The translations under genes and the position numbers were made by a program. This document shows, one piece after another, positions 8,800-17,781 of a stretch of DNA of 55,832 nt. Each line of letters begins with the position of its first letter. Within the stretch, counting starts at the first letter, position 1. A model generated the notes under the pieces. The model searched no databases and was not told the DNA's origin. It saw only the letters and a list, made by a program, of their open reading frames with translations. Origin of the DNA: Pseudomonadota bacterium (GTDB lineage Bacteria > Pseudomonadota > Gammaproteobacteria > Burkholderiales > Burkholderiaceae_C); the NCBI GenBank assembly GCA_023460715.1, contig JAEWPH010000241.1, positions 1 to 55,832 of the forward strand, written 5' to 3'.

Positions 8800-10338
8800 A
8801 TGACCGACAAGCTGATCATTTTCGACACCACTTTGCGCGATGGGGAACAGTCGCCCGGCGCGTCGATGACCAAGGACGAAAAGCTGCGCATCGCGCGCCA
8901 GCTCGAGCGCCTGAAGGTGGATGTGATCGAGGCGGGCTTCGCTGCCAGCTCCAACGGGGATTTCGAGGCGGTGCAGTCCATTGCGCAGGCCATCAAGGAT
9001 TCGACGATCTGCTCGCTGTCGCGAGCCAACGATCGCGACATCGCGCGTGCGGCGGAGGCGCTCAAGGGCGCCAACAGCGCGCGCATCCACACTTTCATCG
9101 CCACCAGTCCGCTCCACATGGAGAAGAAGCTGCGCATGACGCCGGACCAGGTGCTGGAGCAGGCCAAGCAGTCGGTGCGCTTCGCGCGCAACCTGGTGGG
9201 CGACATCGAATTCAGTCCGGAAGACGGCTACCGCAGCGATGTGGACTTTCTCTGCCGCGTGCTGGAGGCCGTGATCGCCGAGGGCGCTACCACCATCAAC
9301 GTGCCCGACACCGTGGGCTACGCGATTCCCGAGCTGTACGGCCACTTCATCAAGACGCTGCGCGAGCGCATTCCCAACTCCGACAAGGCCATCTGGTCGG
9401 TGCACTGCCACAACGACCTGGGCATGGCCGTGGCCAACTCCCTCGCCGGCGTGAAGATCGGTGGAGCGCGCCAGGTCGAATGCACCATCAACGGTCTGGG
9501 TGAGCGTGCCGGCAACTGCTCGCTCGAAGAAGTCGTGATGGCGGTGAAGACCCGCAAGGACTACTTCAACCTCGACCTGAACATCGACGCGCAGCACATC
9601 GTGGCGGCGAGCCGGATGGTCAGCCAGACCACCGGCTTCGTGGTGCAGCCCAACAAGGCCGTGGTGGGGGCCAATGCCTTCGCGCATGCCAGCGGCATCC
9701 ACCAGGACGGGGTGCTGAAGGCCCGCGATACCTATGAGATCATGCGCGCCGAGGATGTGGGCTGGACGGCCAACAAGATCGTGCTGGGCAAGCTCAGCGG
9801 GCGCAATGCGTTCAAGCAGCGCCTGCAGGAGCTGGGGGTCCAGTTGGACAGCGAAGGCGAGATCAACGCAGCCTTTGCGAAGTTCAAGGAGCTGGCAGAC
9901 CGCAAGAGCGAGATCTTTGACGAAGATATCCTTGCGCTGGTGAGTGACGAAAGCGTGACGACCGAAAAGGAGCAATACGGTTTCGTTTCACTGGCCCAGC
10001 ACAGCGAGACGGGTGAACGGCCCCAGGCACGGATCGTGTTTACGGTGGCCGGCAAGGAAGTGCAGAGCAGTTCGGACGGCAACGGTCCGGTGGATGCATC
10101 GATGAAAGCCATCGAGTCGCATGTGAAGAGCGGCGCTGAAATGGTGCTGTATTCGGTGAATGCCATCAGCGGCTCGACCGAAAGCCAGGGGGAGGTCACC
10201 GTGCGGCTGCAGAGCAGCGGACGGGTCGTGAACGGCGTGGGCGCCGACCCGGATATCGTGGTCGCGTCAGCCAAAGCGTACCTTAGCGCGTTGAACAAGT
10301 TACAAAGTAAAGCCGACCGTGTCGCAGCACAAGGTTGA
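8800..10338 (+). CDS. leuA: 2-isopropylmalate synthase
   Basis: A 512-residue DRE-TIM metallolyase. It condenses acetyl-CoA with 2-oxoisovalerate to 2-isopropylmalate, the committed step of leucine synthesis. The catalytic barrel has [15 protein letters not shown] at about residues 10-24 and the metal-binding [10 protein letters not shown] at about 201-210. The C-terminal LeuA dimer domain (about 390-500) binds leucine for feedback inhibition. AGGAGA lies 6-7 bases before the ATG. It is separated from pssA by an attenuator and followed by a perfect 13-bp terminator, so it probably forms its own Leu-regulated unit. leuB, leuC and leuD are not in the window. Confidence 0.96.
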   Translation: MTDKLIIFDTTLRDGEQSPGASMTKDEKLRIARQLERLKVDVIEAGFAASSNGDFEAVQSIAQAIKDSTICSLSRANDRDIARAAEALKGANSARIHTFIATSPLHMEKKLRMTPDQVLEQAKQSVRFARNLVGDIEFSPEDGYRSDVDFLCRVLEAVIAEGATTINVPDTVGYAIPELYGHFIKTLRERIPNSDKAIWSVHCHNDLGMAVANSLAGVKIGGARQVECTINGLGERAGNCSLEEVVMAVKTRKDYFNLDLNIDAQHIVAASRMVSQTTGFVVQPNKAVVGANAFAHASGIHQDGVLKARDTYEIMRAEDVGWTANKIVLGKLSGRNAFKQRLQELGVQLDSEGEINAAFAKFKELADRKSEIFDEDILALVSDESVTTEKEQYGFVSLAQHSETGERPQARIVFTVAGKEVQSSSDGNGPVDASMKAIESHVKSGAEMVLYSVNAISGSTESQGEVTVRLQSSGRVVNGVGADPDIVVASAKAYLSALNKLQSKADRVAAQG

Positions 10339-10372
10339 TCTGCGAATTTATAATTCACTCACTTTCTAGAAG

Positions 10373-10408
10373 AGTCGCGCAAGATATTGATCTTGCGCGA
10401 CTTTTTTT
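10373..10408 (+). terminator. Rho-independent terminator after leuA
   Basis: Perfect 13-bp stem (10373-10385 with 10390-10402, core AGTCGCGCAAGAT), a 4-base ATTG loop and seven Ts at 10402-10408. A TATAAT hexamer at 10349-10354 lies shortly upstream without a recognisable -35. Confidence 0.93.
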
Positions 10409-10453
10409 GATTCAGTACACTGCCACACACTTTTTGCTGCCTGGAGCATTCAG

Positions 10454-11542
10454 ATGCAACGCCGACCCCGCATCGCCACCCGTTTCTTCCACGCGCTGGC
10501 TTTCGCCACCTTGTCCTGTGCGCTGATCGCGCCCGGGGTGCATGCGGGGGAGCGCAAAAAGGCACCGGCGAAGAAGGAAGTGGTCGCCAAGAAGTCCGTG
10601 GTCCGCAAGGCAGCGGTGGTGGACCGCAAGGCCGTCACCCGCGTAAAGGCCACGCGCGTCATGGCCAAGAGCGCCAAGGCGCCTGCCCGCGTGGCGGCTG
10701 TGGTGCCCGAACGCCTCTCCTTCGGCCAGATCGCCGGCCTGCACCAAGTGGTCGATCCGCTGGACCTGAAATCGAGCGTGGCCCTGGTGATGGACCAGGA
10801 TACGCATGAGGTGCTGCTGAGCAAGAACGACCACGCTGTCCTGCCCATCGCCTCGATCACCAAGCTGATGACCGGCCTGCTCATTTCGCAGGCCCGCCTG
10901 CCGATGGACGAAGCCATCACCATCACGCAGGACGATGTGGATACCGAGAAGTTCAGCAGCTCTCGGCTGGCCGTGGGCACAACGCTCACGCGCGGCGAAC
11001 TTCTGCACCTGGCCCTGATGGCCAGCGAGAACCGGGCTGCCCACGCCCTGGGCCGCACCTTCCCCGGCGGCATGGACGTCTTCGTGGCGCAGATGAACGC
11101 CAAGGCCCGGCTGCTCGGCATGACCGAAACCCGTTACGTGGAGCCAACCGGCCTGTCGAGCCGCAACCAGTCCAGCGCGCGCGACCTGGCCACGCTGGTG
11201 AACATCGCCCATGGCGATCCGCTGCTGCGCGAACTGACCACCTCGCCCAGCTATGAAGTGGCCGTGGGCCGCCGCTCAGTGCAGTTCAACAACACCAACC
11301 GCCTGGTGAAGAGCCCCGCCTGGGATATCGGCCTGCAGAAAACGGGTTACATCTCCGAGGCGGGCCGCTGCCTGGTCATGCAGGCGCAGGTATCGGGCCG
11401 CAAGCTCATCATGGTGTTCCTGGATTCGGCCGGCAAATTCAGCCGCCTGGGTGATGCCGAGCGCGTCCGCAACTGGGTGGAGAAGACGCCCTCCATCGGC
11501 AGTGCGCCCACACTGCACGCCGGCACCGACGTCAAGGGCTGA
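10454..11542 (+). CDS. pbpG: D-alanyl-D-alanine endopeptidase, PBP7 type (peptidase S11)
   Basis: A 362-residue periplasmic serine peptidase that cuts DD-crosslinks in peptidoglycan. The signal peptide is about residues 1-31, ending near PGVHA. A Lys/Val/Ala-rich basic linker (about 33-75) follows, unusual in length and charge and possibly a wall-binding tail. The S11 motifs are all present: SITK (SxxK nucleophile), SEN (SxN) in LMASENRAAHALG, and KTGYI (KTG). GGAG lies 7 bases before the ATG. It is bounded by terminators on both sides, so it is probably monocistronic. Confidence 0.92.
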   Translation: MQRRPRIATRFFHALAFATLSCALIAPGVHAGERKKAPAKKEVVAKKSVVRKAAVVDRKAVTRVKATRVMAKSAKAPARVAAVVPERLSFGQIAGLHQVVDPLDLKSSVALVMDQDTHEVLLSKNDHAVLPIASITKLMTGLLISQARLPMDEAITITQDDVDTEKFSSSRLAVGTTLTRGELLHLALMASENRAAHALGRTFPGGMDVFVAQMNAKARLLGMTETRYVEPTGLSSRNQSSARDLATLVNIAHGDPLLRELTTSPSYEVAVGRRSVQFNNTNRLVKSPAWDIGLQKTGYISEAGRCLVMQAQVSGRKLIMVFLDSAGKFSRLGDAERVRNWVEKTPSIGSAPTLHAGTDVKG

Positions 11543-11584
11543 ACCGCCCCGAGGTCTGTGCGCTGGGTGCGCACCGTACCAGTG

Positions 11585-11610
11585 AAAACGGCCTCCTCGG
11601 AGGCCGTTTT
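11585..11610. terminator. Bidirectional terminator between pbpG and the IclR gene
   Basis: AAAACGGCCTCC / GGAGGCCGTTTT forms a stem of 11-12 bp with A-run and T-run flanks on either side, so it can end both the rightward pbpG transcript and the leftward regulator transcript. Confidence 0.85.
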
Positions 11611-11639
11611 GCATGGCGGCTTCGCGCCGGCCGTGCGCT

Positions 11640-12449
11640 TCAGTTGAGAGGGCCGGTCAGCGATGTGCGGTGCCCCTGCGTGTACCCCAGCGCTTCGGAA
11701 ATCTCGTTGGCCGTGGCCTGCAGCTTGGGGAGCCAGCCTTCGTCCAGCCGATCGGCCGGTGCGGAAATCGACAGGCCGGCCACCAACTGGCCCTGGTCGT
11801 CGTAGACACCCGCAGCCATGCAGCGCACCCCCAGCTCCAGTTCCTCGTTGTCCCGGGCGATGCCGTATTGCCGTGCCTTGCCCAGTTCCCGCTCCAGCAG
11901 CGGCAGCTGGGTGATGCTGTTGCGCGTGTGGCCGGACAAGCCCGTGCGCGTGGCATAGGCCCGCACGCGCTGCGGGTCGTCCGCCGCCAGGAACAGCTTG
12001 CCCGTCGAGGTAAGGTGCAGCGGGGCCCGGCCGCCGATGGCGCGGACCACCTGCATGCCCGAGCGTTCGCTGTAGGCCCGCTCCACGTAGACGATCTCGT
12101 CACCCTGGCGCATGCTCAGGTTGACGGGCTGCTGGATCAGCTTGTGCAGTTGCCGCATGGGCAGCAGTGCGGCGTCACGTACGCTCAGGCGCGCCTTGAC
12201 CAGATTGCCCAGTTCGAGCAGGCGCATGCCCAGCCGGTAGCTACCGGACTCCGGACGGTCGACGAAGCGGCCGATGGTCAGGTCGTTGAGGATGCGGTGC
12301 GCAGTCGAGGGATGCAGGCCCGTGCGTTCGCTGATCTCCTTGAGCGAGATGGCGTCCTCGCGCGAGGCCAACACATCGATGAGCGTGAACATGCGCTCCA
12401 GCACCTGCACGCTGGGCTTGGAAGGGACATCGGACTGGTGTTTCTTCAT
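11640..12449 (-). CDS. IclR family transcriptional regulator
   Basis: A 269-residue regulator. The N-terminal winged helix-turn-helix is at about residues 12-75 (SVQVLERMFTLIDVLA, then SLKEISERTGLHPSTAHRIL). The C-terminal effector domain (about 85-260) has the family pattern GRAPLHLTSTGKLFLA and GVRCMAAGVYDDQGQLVAGLSIS. IclR proteins bind small carboxylic or aromatic acids. No catabolic gene is adjacent, so the ligand and target are unknown. It lies between bpt and the shared terminator. The ATG at 12449 gives a typical N-terminus. Confidence 0.92.
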   Translation of the reverse strand: MKKHQSDVPSKPSVQVLERMFTLIDVLASREDAISLKEISERTGLHPSTAHRILNDLTIGRFVDRPESGSYRLGMRLLELGNLVKARLSVRDAALLPMRQLHKLIQQPVNLSMRQGDEIVYVERAYSERSGMQVVRAIGGRAPLHLTSTGKLFLAADDPQRVRAYATRTGLSGHTRNSITQLPLLERELGKARQYGIARDNEELELGVRCMAAGVYDDQGQLVAGLSISAPADRLDEGWLPKLQATANEISEALGYTQGHRTSLTGPLN

Positions 12450-12527
12450 GGCGACCCGTTGGCTTGGCAAAGTGCGGCCATTTTACTTGGTGAAATCCGG
12501 GCGCGCTGAGTGCAAGCGCGCCGGCAC

Positions 12528-13274
12528 TCAGCGGAGCGCCGTGCCGGGCGTCCACTCACCGTTGAGACGGACCTCGTGTGGACCGAAGCGCGACTTGTAG
12601 TTCATCTTGGGACTGTCTTCGATCCAGTAGCCCAGGTACACGTATGGCAGGCCCAAGTTGCGCGCCTGCTGGATCTGCCACTGGATGTTGAAGGTGCCGT
12701 AGCTTGCGGTCGGCTCGGGCTCGTAGAACGTATAGACGGCGGAGAGACCGTCTTCCAGCACGTCGAGGATGGACACCATCTTGAGCGCGCCCAGCGTGCC
12801 GTCGTCCGTGCGCTCCCGGAATTCGACCAGCCGGGAGTTGACCCGGCTTTGCAGCAGGAACTGGGTGTACTGGTCGATGCTGTCGTGGTCCATGCCCCCG
12901 CCCGAGTGGCGCGAGTTCTGGTAGCGCAGGTACAGCTGGTAATGCTCGGGCACATAGCCCAGCCGCAGCACCCGCGCCTCCAGGTGCGCATGGCGCGCCC
13001 ACGCCCGGCGCTGGCTGCGGTCCGGCCGGAAGGTCCCGGCCAGCACCCGCAGCGGGGTGCAGGCCTGGCAGCCGTCGCAGTACGGCCGGTAGGTGAACAT
13101 GCCGCTGCGCCGGAAGCCCCGGGCGACCAGGTCCGAATAGACGCTGTTCTGGATGAGGTGGCTCGGGGTGGCGACCTGCGAGCGCGCCTGCTTGCCCGGC
13201 AGGTAGCTGCAGGGGTAGGGTGCAGTCGCATAGAACTGCAGCGTTTGCAGGGGGAGGTCGTTGAGTTGCGTCAC
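12528..13274 (-). CDS. bpt: Aspartate/glutamate leucyltransferase
   Basis: A 248-residue enzyme that transfers Leu from Leu-tRNA to proteins with N-terminal Asp or Glu, creating a primary N-degron for ClpAP. It has the ATE-type fold: an N-terminal Cys-rich part with [14 protein letters not shown] (about residues 64-77) and a GNAT-like C-terminal part with YFG-type strands ([20 protein letters not shown]). The start is GTG at 13274, and GTGA overlaps the aat stop by four bases, showing tight coupling. Often mis-annotated as arginyltransferase; the bacterial clade is leucyl-specific from published work. Confidence 0.93.
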   Translation of the reverse strand: MTQLNDLPLQTLQFYATAPYPCSYLPGKQARSQVATPSHLIQNSVYSDLVARGFRRSGMFTYRPYCDGCQACTPLRVLAGTFRPDRSQRRAWARHAHLEARVLRLGYVPEHYQLYLRYQNSRHSGGGMDHDSIDQYTQFLLQSRVNSRLVEFRERTDDGTLGALKMVSILDVLEDGLSAVYTFYEPEPTASYGTFNIQWQIQQARNLGLPYVYLGYWIEDSPKMNYKSRFGPHEVRLNGEWTPGTALR

Positions 13275-14029
13275 ACCGCAGGCACCGGGGAGGACAGAAG
13301 CGCGTTCCAGTATACGGGGTCGAATTTCCAGGGGACGGGCGGCGATTTCTGGGCCTGCGCGATGTGTTGCAGAAAGGCTTCGCGCGGAATCTCCCGTGCG
13401 CCCAGCGATGCCAGGTGGCGGGTGTTCTGCTGGCAGTCGATGAGTTCGACGCCTTCATGGCGGCACATTCCCACCAGGGCCGCCAGCGCGATCTTGGAAG
13501 CATCGGTGGCATGGGCGAACATGGATTCGCCGAACACCGCCCGGCCGATGCCGATGCAGTACAGGCCGCCCACCAACTGCCCGGCCTTCCAGGTTTCCAC
13601 GCTGTGGGCGTAGCCGTGGGCATGCAACTCCTCGTAAGCCTGCACCATGGCGGGCACGATCCACGTGCCCGACTGGCCCGCCCGGGCCGTGGCCGAGCAG
13701 GCATGGATCACAGCGCTGAAGTCGCTGTCGATACGGATCTCGCAGTCTGCCGCGGTGCGGAAGTGCTGCAGCGTGCGCCGCAGCGACCGGTGCAGTTTGA
13801 ACTCTGCCACGTGCAGCACCATGCGGGGGGCCGTGCTCCACCACAGCACCGGCTGCCCTTCGCTGAACCAGGGGAAGATGCCCTGCGCGTAGGCGTCGCG
13901 CAGATGGCGCGCGTCCAGCACGCCGCCCGCGGCGAGTAGCCCGGGGGCCGGCGTGTCGTCGCCCCAGGCGAGCGCTGGCGGCGGAAAGGGGTCGTCCGGT
14001 TCGAGCCAGGGCAGGGCAGCGGTGCTCAT
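13271..14029 (-). CDS. aat: Leucyl/phenylalanyl-tRNA--protein transferase
   Basis: A 252-residue cytoplasmic enzyme that adds Leu or Phe to N-terminal Lys or Arg, marking proteins for ClpS/ClpAP. The hallmark N-terminus [26 protein letters not shown] is present, with [12 protein letters not shown] and the GNAT-like core [20 protein letters not shown] and [21 protein letters not shown]. It sits directly upstream of bpt, with its stop overlapping the bpt start, so one transcript supplies both secondary-destabilising-residue transferases. Confidence 0.96.
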   Translation of the reverse strand: MSTAALPWLEPDDPFPPPALAWGDDTPAPGLLAAGGVLDARHLRDAYAQGIFPWFSEGQPVLWWSTAPRMVLHVAEFKLHRSLRRTLQHFRTAADCEIRIDSDFSAVIHACSATARAGQSGTWIVPAMVQAYEELHAHGYAHSVETWKAGQLVGGLYCIGIGRAVFGESMFAHATDASKIALAALVGMCRHEGVELIDCQQNTRHLASLGAREIPREAFLQHIAQAQKSPPVPWKFDPVYWNALLSSPVPAV

Positions 14030-14056
14030 GGGCGATGCGATCGGGAGAGGTCTGCG

Positions 14057-15061
14057 TCAGAGCACCGGCGTGGGGCCGCCCTGCGCCGCATACAGGCCTA
14101 GGCGCACCATGGTGCGATGGTCCGGTTCGACGGCAACGGCCGAGCGCGCCAGCGCGGCCTGGATGCGCGGCCGGCCCTGGGCCGTCTGGTACAGGCCGGG
14201 TTGGGCGCGTTGTTCTCCACGGGCGTCCAGCAGGCTGGCCACCAGCGGGAAGTTGGCCTTCTCGCTGCGGCGCAGTACGACGGCCGTTTCGCCGTTGTCC
14301 AGCCGCACGAAGGTGCCGGGCGGGCACAGGCCGACGGTACGCACCAGCGCAAAGCCCACTTCGTCCTGGGCGTCCACATCCTGACCGACGATGGCGCGCA
14401 CCGAGTCGGTCACGCTGCGGCCGGCGCGGGATTTGCGCGGGCTGATCATGGCGGCGTAGCGATCGATGGTGCCGAGGATCCGTCCCAGCCGCTCCGGTGG
14501 GTCCAGCCGTACCAGTGGCTCGCTCTCGGCCTGCCGTTGGTGGTGGCGGGCGACCACGTCCAGCCACAGGTCGTCCGCGATGCCCAATTCCTCCAGCAAT
14601 TCCTGGCTGTACTGCGGGTGCGTGTCGATGGTTTCCTGCTGCGCCGCGCTGGGGCGTTCGCGCTGGTGGGCCAGTTCGTCCTGAAGAGCCGTCATGCCGA
14701 TGTTCATGGTGAACGCCGCACGTACCAGCGACACCCGTTCGTGAGGGGGCAGATGCAGTTCCTGTGCAAGGATGTGGCACAGCGTGCCGCAGACCAGCGC
14801 GTGGGCAGCGCTGTACCCGACGGTCGAGGTCGAGGCGAGCTGGAACATGAGATACAGCGCTGCGTCGATGTCATGCGCCACCAGATCCTGCAGCCACTGA
14901 TCGCACTGGCGCACCTTGGCGCCGAAATCCTGGACGTGCTGCGGCCTGGCCAGCAGAACGGACAGTGTCGACTCCAGATCCGACCAGAGCCCGAGCAGAT
15001 CCTCGTAGTCGCTGTCCGTGCGCTCGGTGGACGGAAGCAGGGCGGCCAGGGTGGATCGCAT
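14057..15061 (-). CDS. Degenerate HD-GYP domain protein
   Basis: A 334-residue soluble protein. Residues about 83-215 align by pattern with HD-GYP phosphodiesterases: an early His in SAAHALV (87), HPQYSQELLEELG (148), VVARHH (173-174) and the late IDRYAAMISPRKSR (Asp 200). The metal-binding HD dyad is replaced by Met-Asn (119-120, in FTMNIGM) and the GYP loop after HH is absent. That predicts loss of cyclic-di-GMP hydrolysis and a binding or scaffold role. The C-terminal about 100 residues have a strand-rich FVRLDNGETAVVL segment common after HD-GYP domains. ATG lies 2 bases past the protease stop. Confidence 0.75.
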   Translation of the reverse strand: MRSTLAALLPSTERTDSDYEDLLGLWSDLESTLSVLLARPQHVQDFGAKVRQCDQWLQDLVAHDIDAALYLMFQLASTSTVGYSAAHALVCGTLCHILAQELHLPPHERVSLVRAAFTMNIGMTALQDELAHQRERPSAAQQETIDTHPQYSQELLEELGIADDLWLDVVARHHQRQAESEPLVRLDPPERLGRILGTIDRYAAMISPRKSRAGRSVTDSVRAIVGQDVDAQDEVGFALVRTVGLCPPGTFVRLDNGETAVVLRRSEKANFPLVASLLDARGEQRAQPGLYQTAQGRPRIQAALARSAVAVEPDHRTMVRLGLYAAQGGPTPVL

Positions 15062-15063
15062 GG

Positions 15064-15723
15064 CTAGCGGCGCCTCTCCAGCACCATCTCGCTGCGCGAA
15101 CGGGTCATCTGGAATTCGGCGAGCATGCTGTTGCCCAGCAGAACGAAGGGCATGGCCTGGGGCGTGACCACCGCGTCGACCCCATACACATCGACGTCGC
15201 CGATGCGCACGGTGTCGAGCTTGATGCGCCAACCCTGCACCTGACCGTTGGCCGTACTGAGCAACACCGGCTGGCCGCTGCGAAAGGCCAGGCCCAAGCG
15301 CTCGGCATCGGGCTGGCCGATGGCCACCAGGCTGGCGCCGGTATCCACCATGTACTGCATGAAGCGACCGTTGATCGCGCCGCCGCCGCCGAAATGGCCC
15401 GTGCTGTCGGCGCGCAGAACGACGCGCTGGCCGGCAGTGCTGGAGCGGACACTGACCGGTGCCTCGCCCATCAGCAGCCTGCGCCGTTGGCCGGCTACCT
15501 CGACCGTGGCGTCCTCCCGGCCTACCGCGACCACGGTGACGCCCTGGTGGCTTTCGCCTGCCGCCAGCGCGCGCGGTGCCGAACCATCGACCACCAGCAG
15601 GGCCTTGCTGCCCAGAATGCCGCTGAGCGCCACGGCCTGCGCCAGCGCCGCCCCCGGGCCGGCCAGCGCGGCCACACCCAGCGCAGCGGCGACGATCCAC
15701 TGGAGGGGCGAGCGGGCGGTCAT
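15064..15723 (-). CDS. Retropepsin-like aspartic protease (clan AA), exported
   Basis: A 219-residue protein with a signal peptide or N-terminal anchor (about 8-29, ending GAALAQ). A beta-rich N-terminal part is followed by a single-domain retropepsin fold from about 100 onward. The catalytic motif is YMVDTGAS (Asp 127) and the second hydrophobic motif VLLGNSMLAEF is at about 194-204. Such TIGR02281-like proteins carry one D-T-G and act as homodimers in the periplasm; substrates are unknown. The ATG at 15723 directly precedes the signal peptide. It is followed 2 bases later by the HD-GYP-like gene. Confidence 0.85.
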   Translation of the reverse strand: MTARSPLQWIVAAALGVAALAGPGAALAQAVALSGILGSKALLVVDGSAPRALAAGESHQGVTVVAVGREDATVEVAGQRRRLLMGEAPVSVRSSTAGQRVVLRADSTGHFGGGGAINGRFMQYMVDTGASLVAIGQPDAERLGLAFRSGQPVLLSTANGQVQGWRIKLDTVRIGDVDVYGVDAVVTPQAMPFVLLGNSMLAEFQMTRSRSEMVLERRR

Positions 15724-15759
15724 GCCGGTGGCGGGCCGGGCGGGAGGGGGCAAGCGAGA

Positions 15760-16245
15760 TCAGTCGCGGAAGTTGTCGAACGACAGCGGAATGTCGTTCA
15801 CTTCCTTGCGCAGCAGGGCCATGGCGGCCTGCAGATCGTCGCGCTTGGCGCCGGTGACGCGCACCTTCTCTTCCTGGATGGCGGCCTGCACCTTGAGCTT
15901 GCTTTCCTTGATCAGCTTCTGGATCTTCTTGGCCAGCTCGCTCTCGATGCCGTTGCGCACCTTCAGCACCTGCTTGACCTTGTCGCCGCCGATCTTCTGC
16001 ACATCGCCGATGTCCAGGAAGCGCACATCCACTTCCTGCTTGGTCAGCTTGTTGCGCAGCACGTCCTGGATCTGCTCGAGCTGGAACTCGGCATCACCGA
16101 TCAGGGTGATCTCCTTGTCCTTGATCTCGATGGCGGCGGCGGTGCCCTTGAAATCGAAGCGCGTGCCGATTTCCTTGGCGGTGTTTTCTACGGAGTTCTT
16201 GACCTTGACCAGGTTGGCTTCGCAGACGGTATCAAAAGAAGGCAT
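15760..16245 (-). CDS. yajQ: YajQ family cyclic-di-GMP-binding protein
   Basis: 161 residues, the usual family length. Start [21 protein letters not shown], then [46 protein letters not shown] and the C-terminal [19 protein letters not shown] are family hallmarks of the two RNP-like folds. YajQ homologues bind cyclic di-GMP and, in Xanthomonas, act with a LysR regulator; nucleic-acid binding is also reported. It is the first gene of the leftward operon leading to the protease, HD-GYP-like protein, aat and bpt, and is divergent from murB across a 66-base gap. Confidence 0.95.
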   Translation of the reverse strand: MPSFDTVCEANLVKVKNSVENTAKEIGTRFDFKGTAAAIEIKDKEITLIGDAEFQLEQIQDVLRNKLTKQEVDVRFLDIGDVQKIGGDKVKQVLKVRNGIESELAKKIQKLIKESKLKVQAAIQEEKVRVTGAKRDDLQAAMALLRKEVNDIPLSFDNFRD

Positions 16246-16311
16246 GGCATCACTCTCGGAAACTAGGGAGGAACCCGACCCGGGAACAGGGCGGGTGCGA
16301 CAATTCGGGTG

Positions 16312-17382
16312 ATGTTAGTCGAGAAAAACGCCCCCCTCCAGCACTGCAATACCTTCGGCATCGTCGCCCGTGCCCAGACGCTGGTGCGCGCACGTTCGGT
16401 GCAGGACGTCGAGGCGCTGGTGGCTGACGCCGACCTGGGCCGCCAGCCCGTGTTCGTGCTGGGCGGCGGCAGCAACATCGTCATCACCGGCGACGTGAAG
16501 CCCGTGGTGCTCAAGATGGAGATCAAGGGCTTGCGCCTGGTGAGCGAGACCGACCGCCACTGGATCGTCGAGGCCGGCGCCGGCGAGGTCTGGCACGACG
16601 CCGTGGCCTGGACGCTGGCCCAGGGCTACCCTGGCCTGGAGAACCTCGCGCTGATCCCCGGCACCGTGGGTGCGGCGCCGGTGCAGAACATCGGGGCCTA
16701 TGGGGTCGAACTGCAGGACCGTTTCGACTCGCTCGACGCCATCGATCTGGCGACGGGCCAGGCGTTCTCCCTCGATGCCGCGCAGTGCGCTTTCGGCTAC
16801 CGCGACTCGGTGTTCAAGCATGCGCCGCAGGCCGTGGGCGAAGGCGGCCTGCCGCGGGGCATGGGGCTGGCCGGCCGGGCAGTGATCACGCACGTGCGGT
16901 TCCGTTTACCCAAGGCCTGGAAGCCCGAGCTGGGCTACCTCGACCTGGAGCGCAAGCGCGCGGAGGCCGGTGTCGACCAGCCCACGGCGCAGCAGGTCTT
17001 TGACTGGGTGTGCGAGGTGCGCCGCGCCAAGCTGCCCGACCCGGCCGTGGTCGGCAACGCCGGCAGCTTCTTCAAGAACCCCACGGTGACGCCGGACCAG
17101 TGCGCCGACATCATCGCGCGCGAGCCGAAGATCGTGCACTACCCCATGCCCGACGGTTCGATCAAGCTGGCCGCCGGCTGGCTCATCGACGCCTGCGGCT
17201 GGAAGGGCAAGAGCGTGGGCAAGGCCGGCGTCTACGAAAAGCAGGCGCTGGTGCTGGTCAACCGCGGCCAGGGCGCCGACAGCGTGACCGGCGGTGAGGT
17301 GATGACCCTGGCCAAGGCCATCCAGACCAGCGTGTACGAGCGCTTCGGCATCCGGCTGGAGCCCGAGCCAGTAGTTGTTTGA
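16312..17382 (+). CDS. murB: UDP-N-acetylenolpyruvoylglucosamine reductase
   Basis: A 356-residue type I MurB flavoenzyme. It reduces UDP-GlcNAc-enolpyruvate to UDP-MurNAc with NADPH in cytoplasmic peptidoglycan synthesis. The FAD domain has [10 protein letters not shown] and [38 protein letters not shown] and the catalytic Ser in GSFFKNP follow, with the C-terminal Glu in RLEPEP. The start is the ATG at 16312, immediately after an in-frame GTG; ribosome-binding sequence is weak for both. Divergent from yajQ. Confidence 0.96.
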   Translation: MLVEKNAPLQHCNTFGIVARAQTLVRARSVQDVEALVADADLGRQPVFVLGGGSNIVITGDVKPVVLKMEIKGLRLVSETDRHWIVEAGAGEVWHDAVAWTLAQGYPGLENLALIPGTVGAAPVQNIGAYGVELQDRFDSLDAIDLATGQAFSLDAAQCAFGYRDSVFKHAPQAVGEGGLPRGMGLAGRAVITHVRFRLPKAWKPELGYLDLERKRAEAGVDQPTAQQVFDWVCEVRRAKLPDPAVVGNAGSFFKNPTVTPDQCADIIAREPKIVHYPMPDGSIKLAAGWLIDACGWKGKSVGKAGVYEKQALVLVNRGQGADSVTGGEVMTLAKAIQTSVYERFGIRLEPEPVVV

Positions 17383-17393
17383 ATGCTCCTTGA

Positions 17394-17433
17394 TTGATAG
17401 CTGTAAGTGCTTTCTGTATAAGCGCTAAAGGCC
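17394..17433 (+). repeat. Dispersed hairpin repeat, copy 3 (diverged)
   Basis: TTGATAGCT, then a weakened GTGCTTT...TAAGCGCT stem, then GGCC, just downstream of murB. Mutated relative to the other copies, suggesting an old insertion. Confidence 0.6.
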
Positions 17434-17527
17434 ACTTTCGTTCAAATATTCAACGCCCGTACCCGTCGAGTGGCCGCGGAGCAGGCCATGCCAGCAGACG
17501 CCGTGGAACGGGCTTCGCCCGGCCACT

Positions 17528-17672
17528 GGCGTCGTCCCCCTTCCCATCGCGCAGCGATGAGAGAAGGGGCTGAAGGCCGCGGCTCCAGGCCTGCCTGCGC
17601 AGGCTTGGACGTGCCGGAAGGGCTATCGTCTCTGGCGGTTGCTCGGAGGCGCGCAGCGCCTCAGGGGGATGC
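17528..17672 (+). repeat. Second dispersed repeat type, copy A, in the murB-yhhQ gap
   Basis: The 399-base gap 17383-17781 has no convincing gene. Besides hairpin copy 3 it holds GGCGTCGTCCCCCTTCCC (from 17528) and, 100 bases on, GGAGGCGCGCAGCGCCTCAG (from 17645). The second part includes a GGCGC-GCA-GCGCC hairpin. Both blocks recur in the same order at 43007-43078, which argues for a dispersed repeat. A TAAAAT at 17690-17695 is a possible -10 for the transporter gene. Confidence 0.55.
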
Positions 17673-17781
17673 CCCTCGGTCCTTTCGCGTAAAATGCGCG
17701 CCTTTCGTCAATCCATGGGTTCCCTCGCCCCCATGACGGACGTTCTGCCCCGCAGAGCGCTCCACCCCAAAAAGGACTGCC

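Noticed and set aside
17673..17781. Possible preQ1 riboswitch upstream of the YhhQ-type transporter gene
   Set aside because: A CATGGG/CCCATG hairpin and an A-rich stretch before the start are present, but the A-rich tail is more than 30 bases from the hairpin and the conserved preQ1-I loop bases are not in register.
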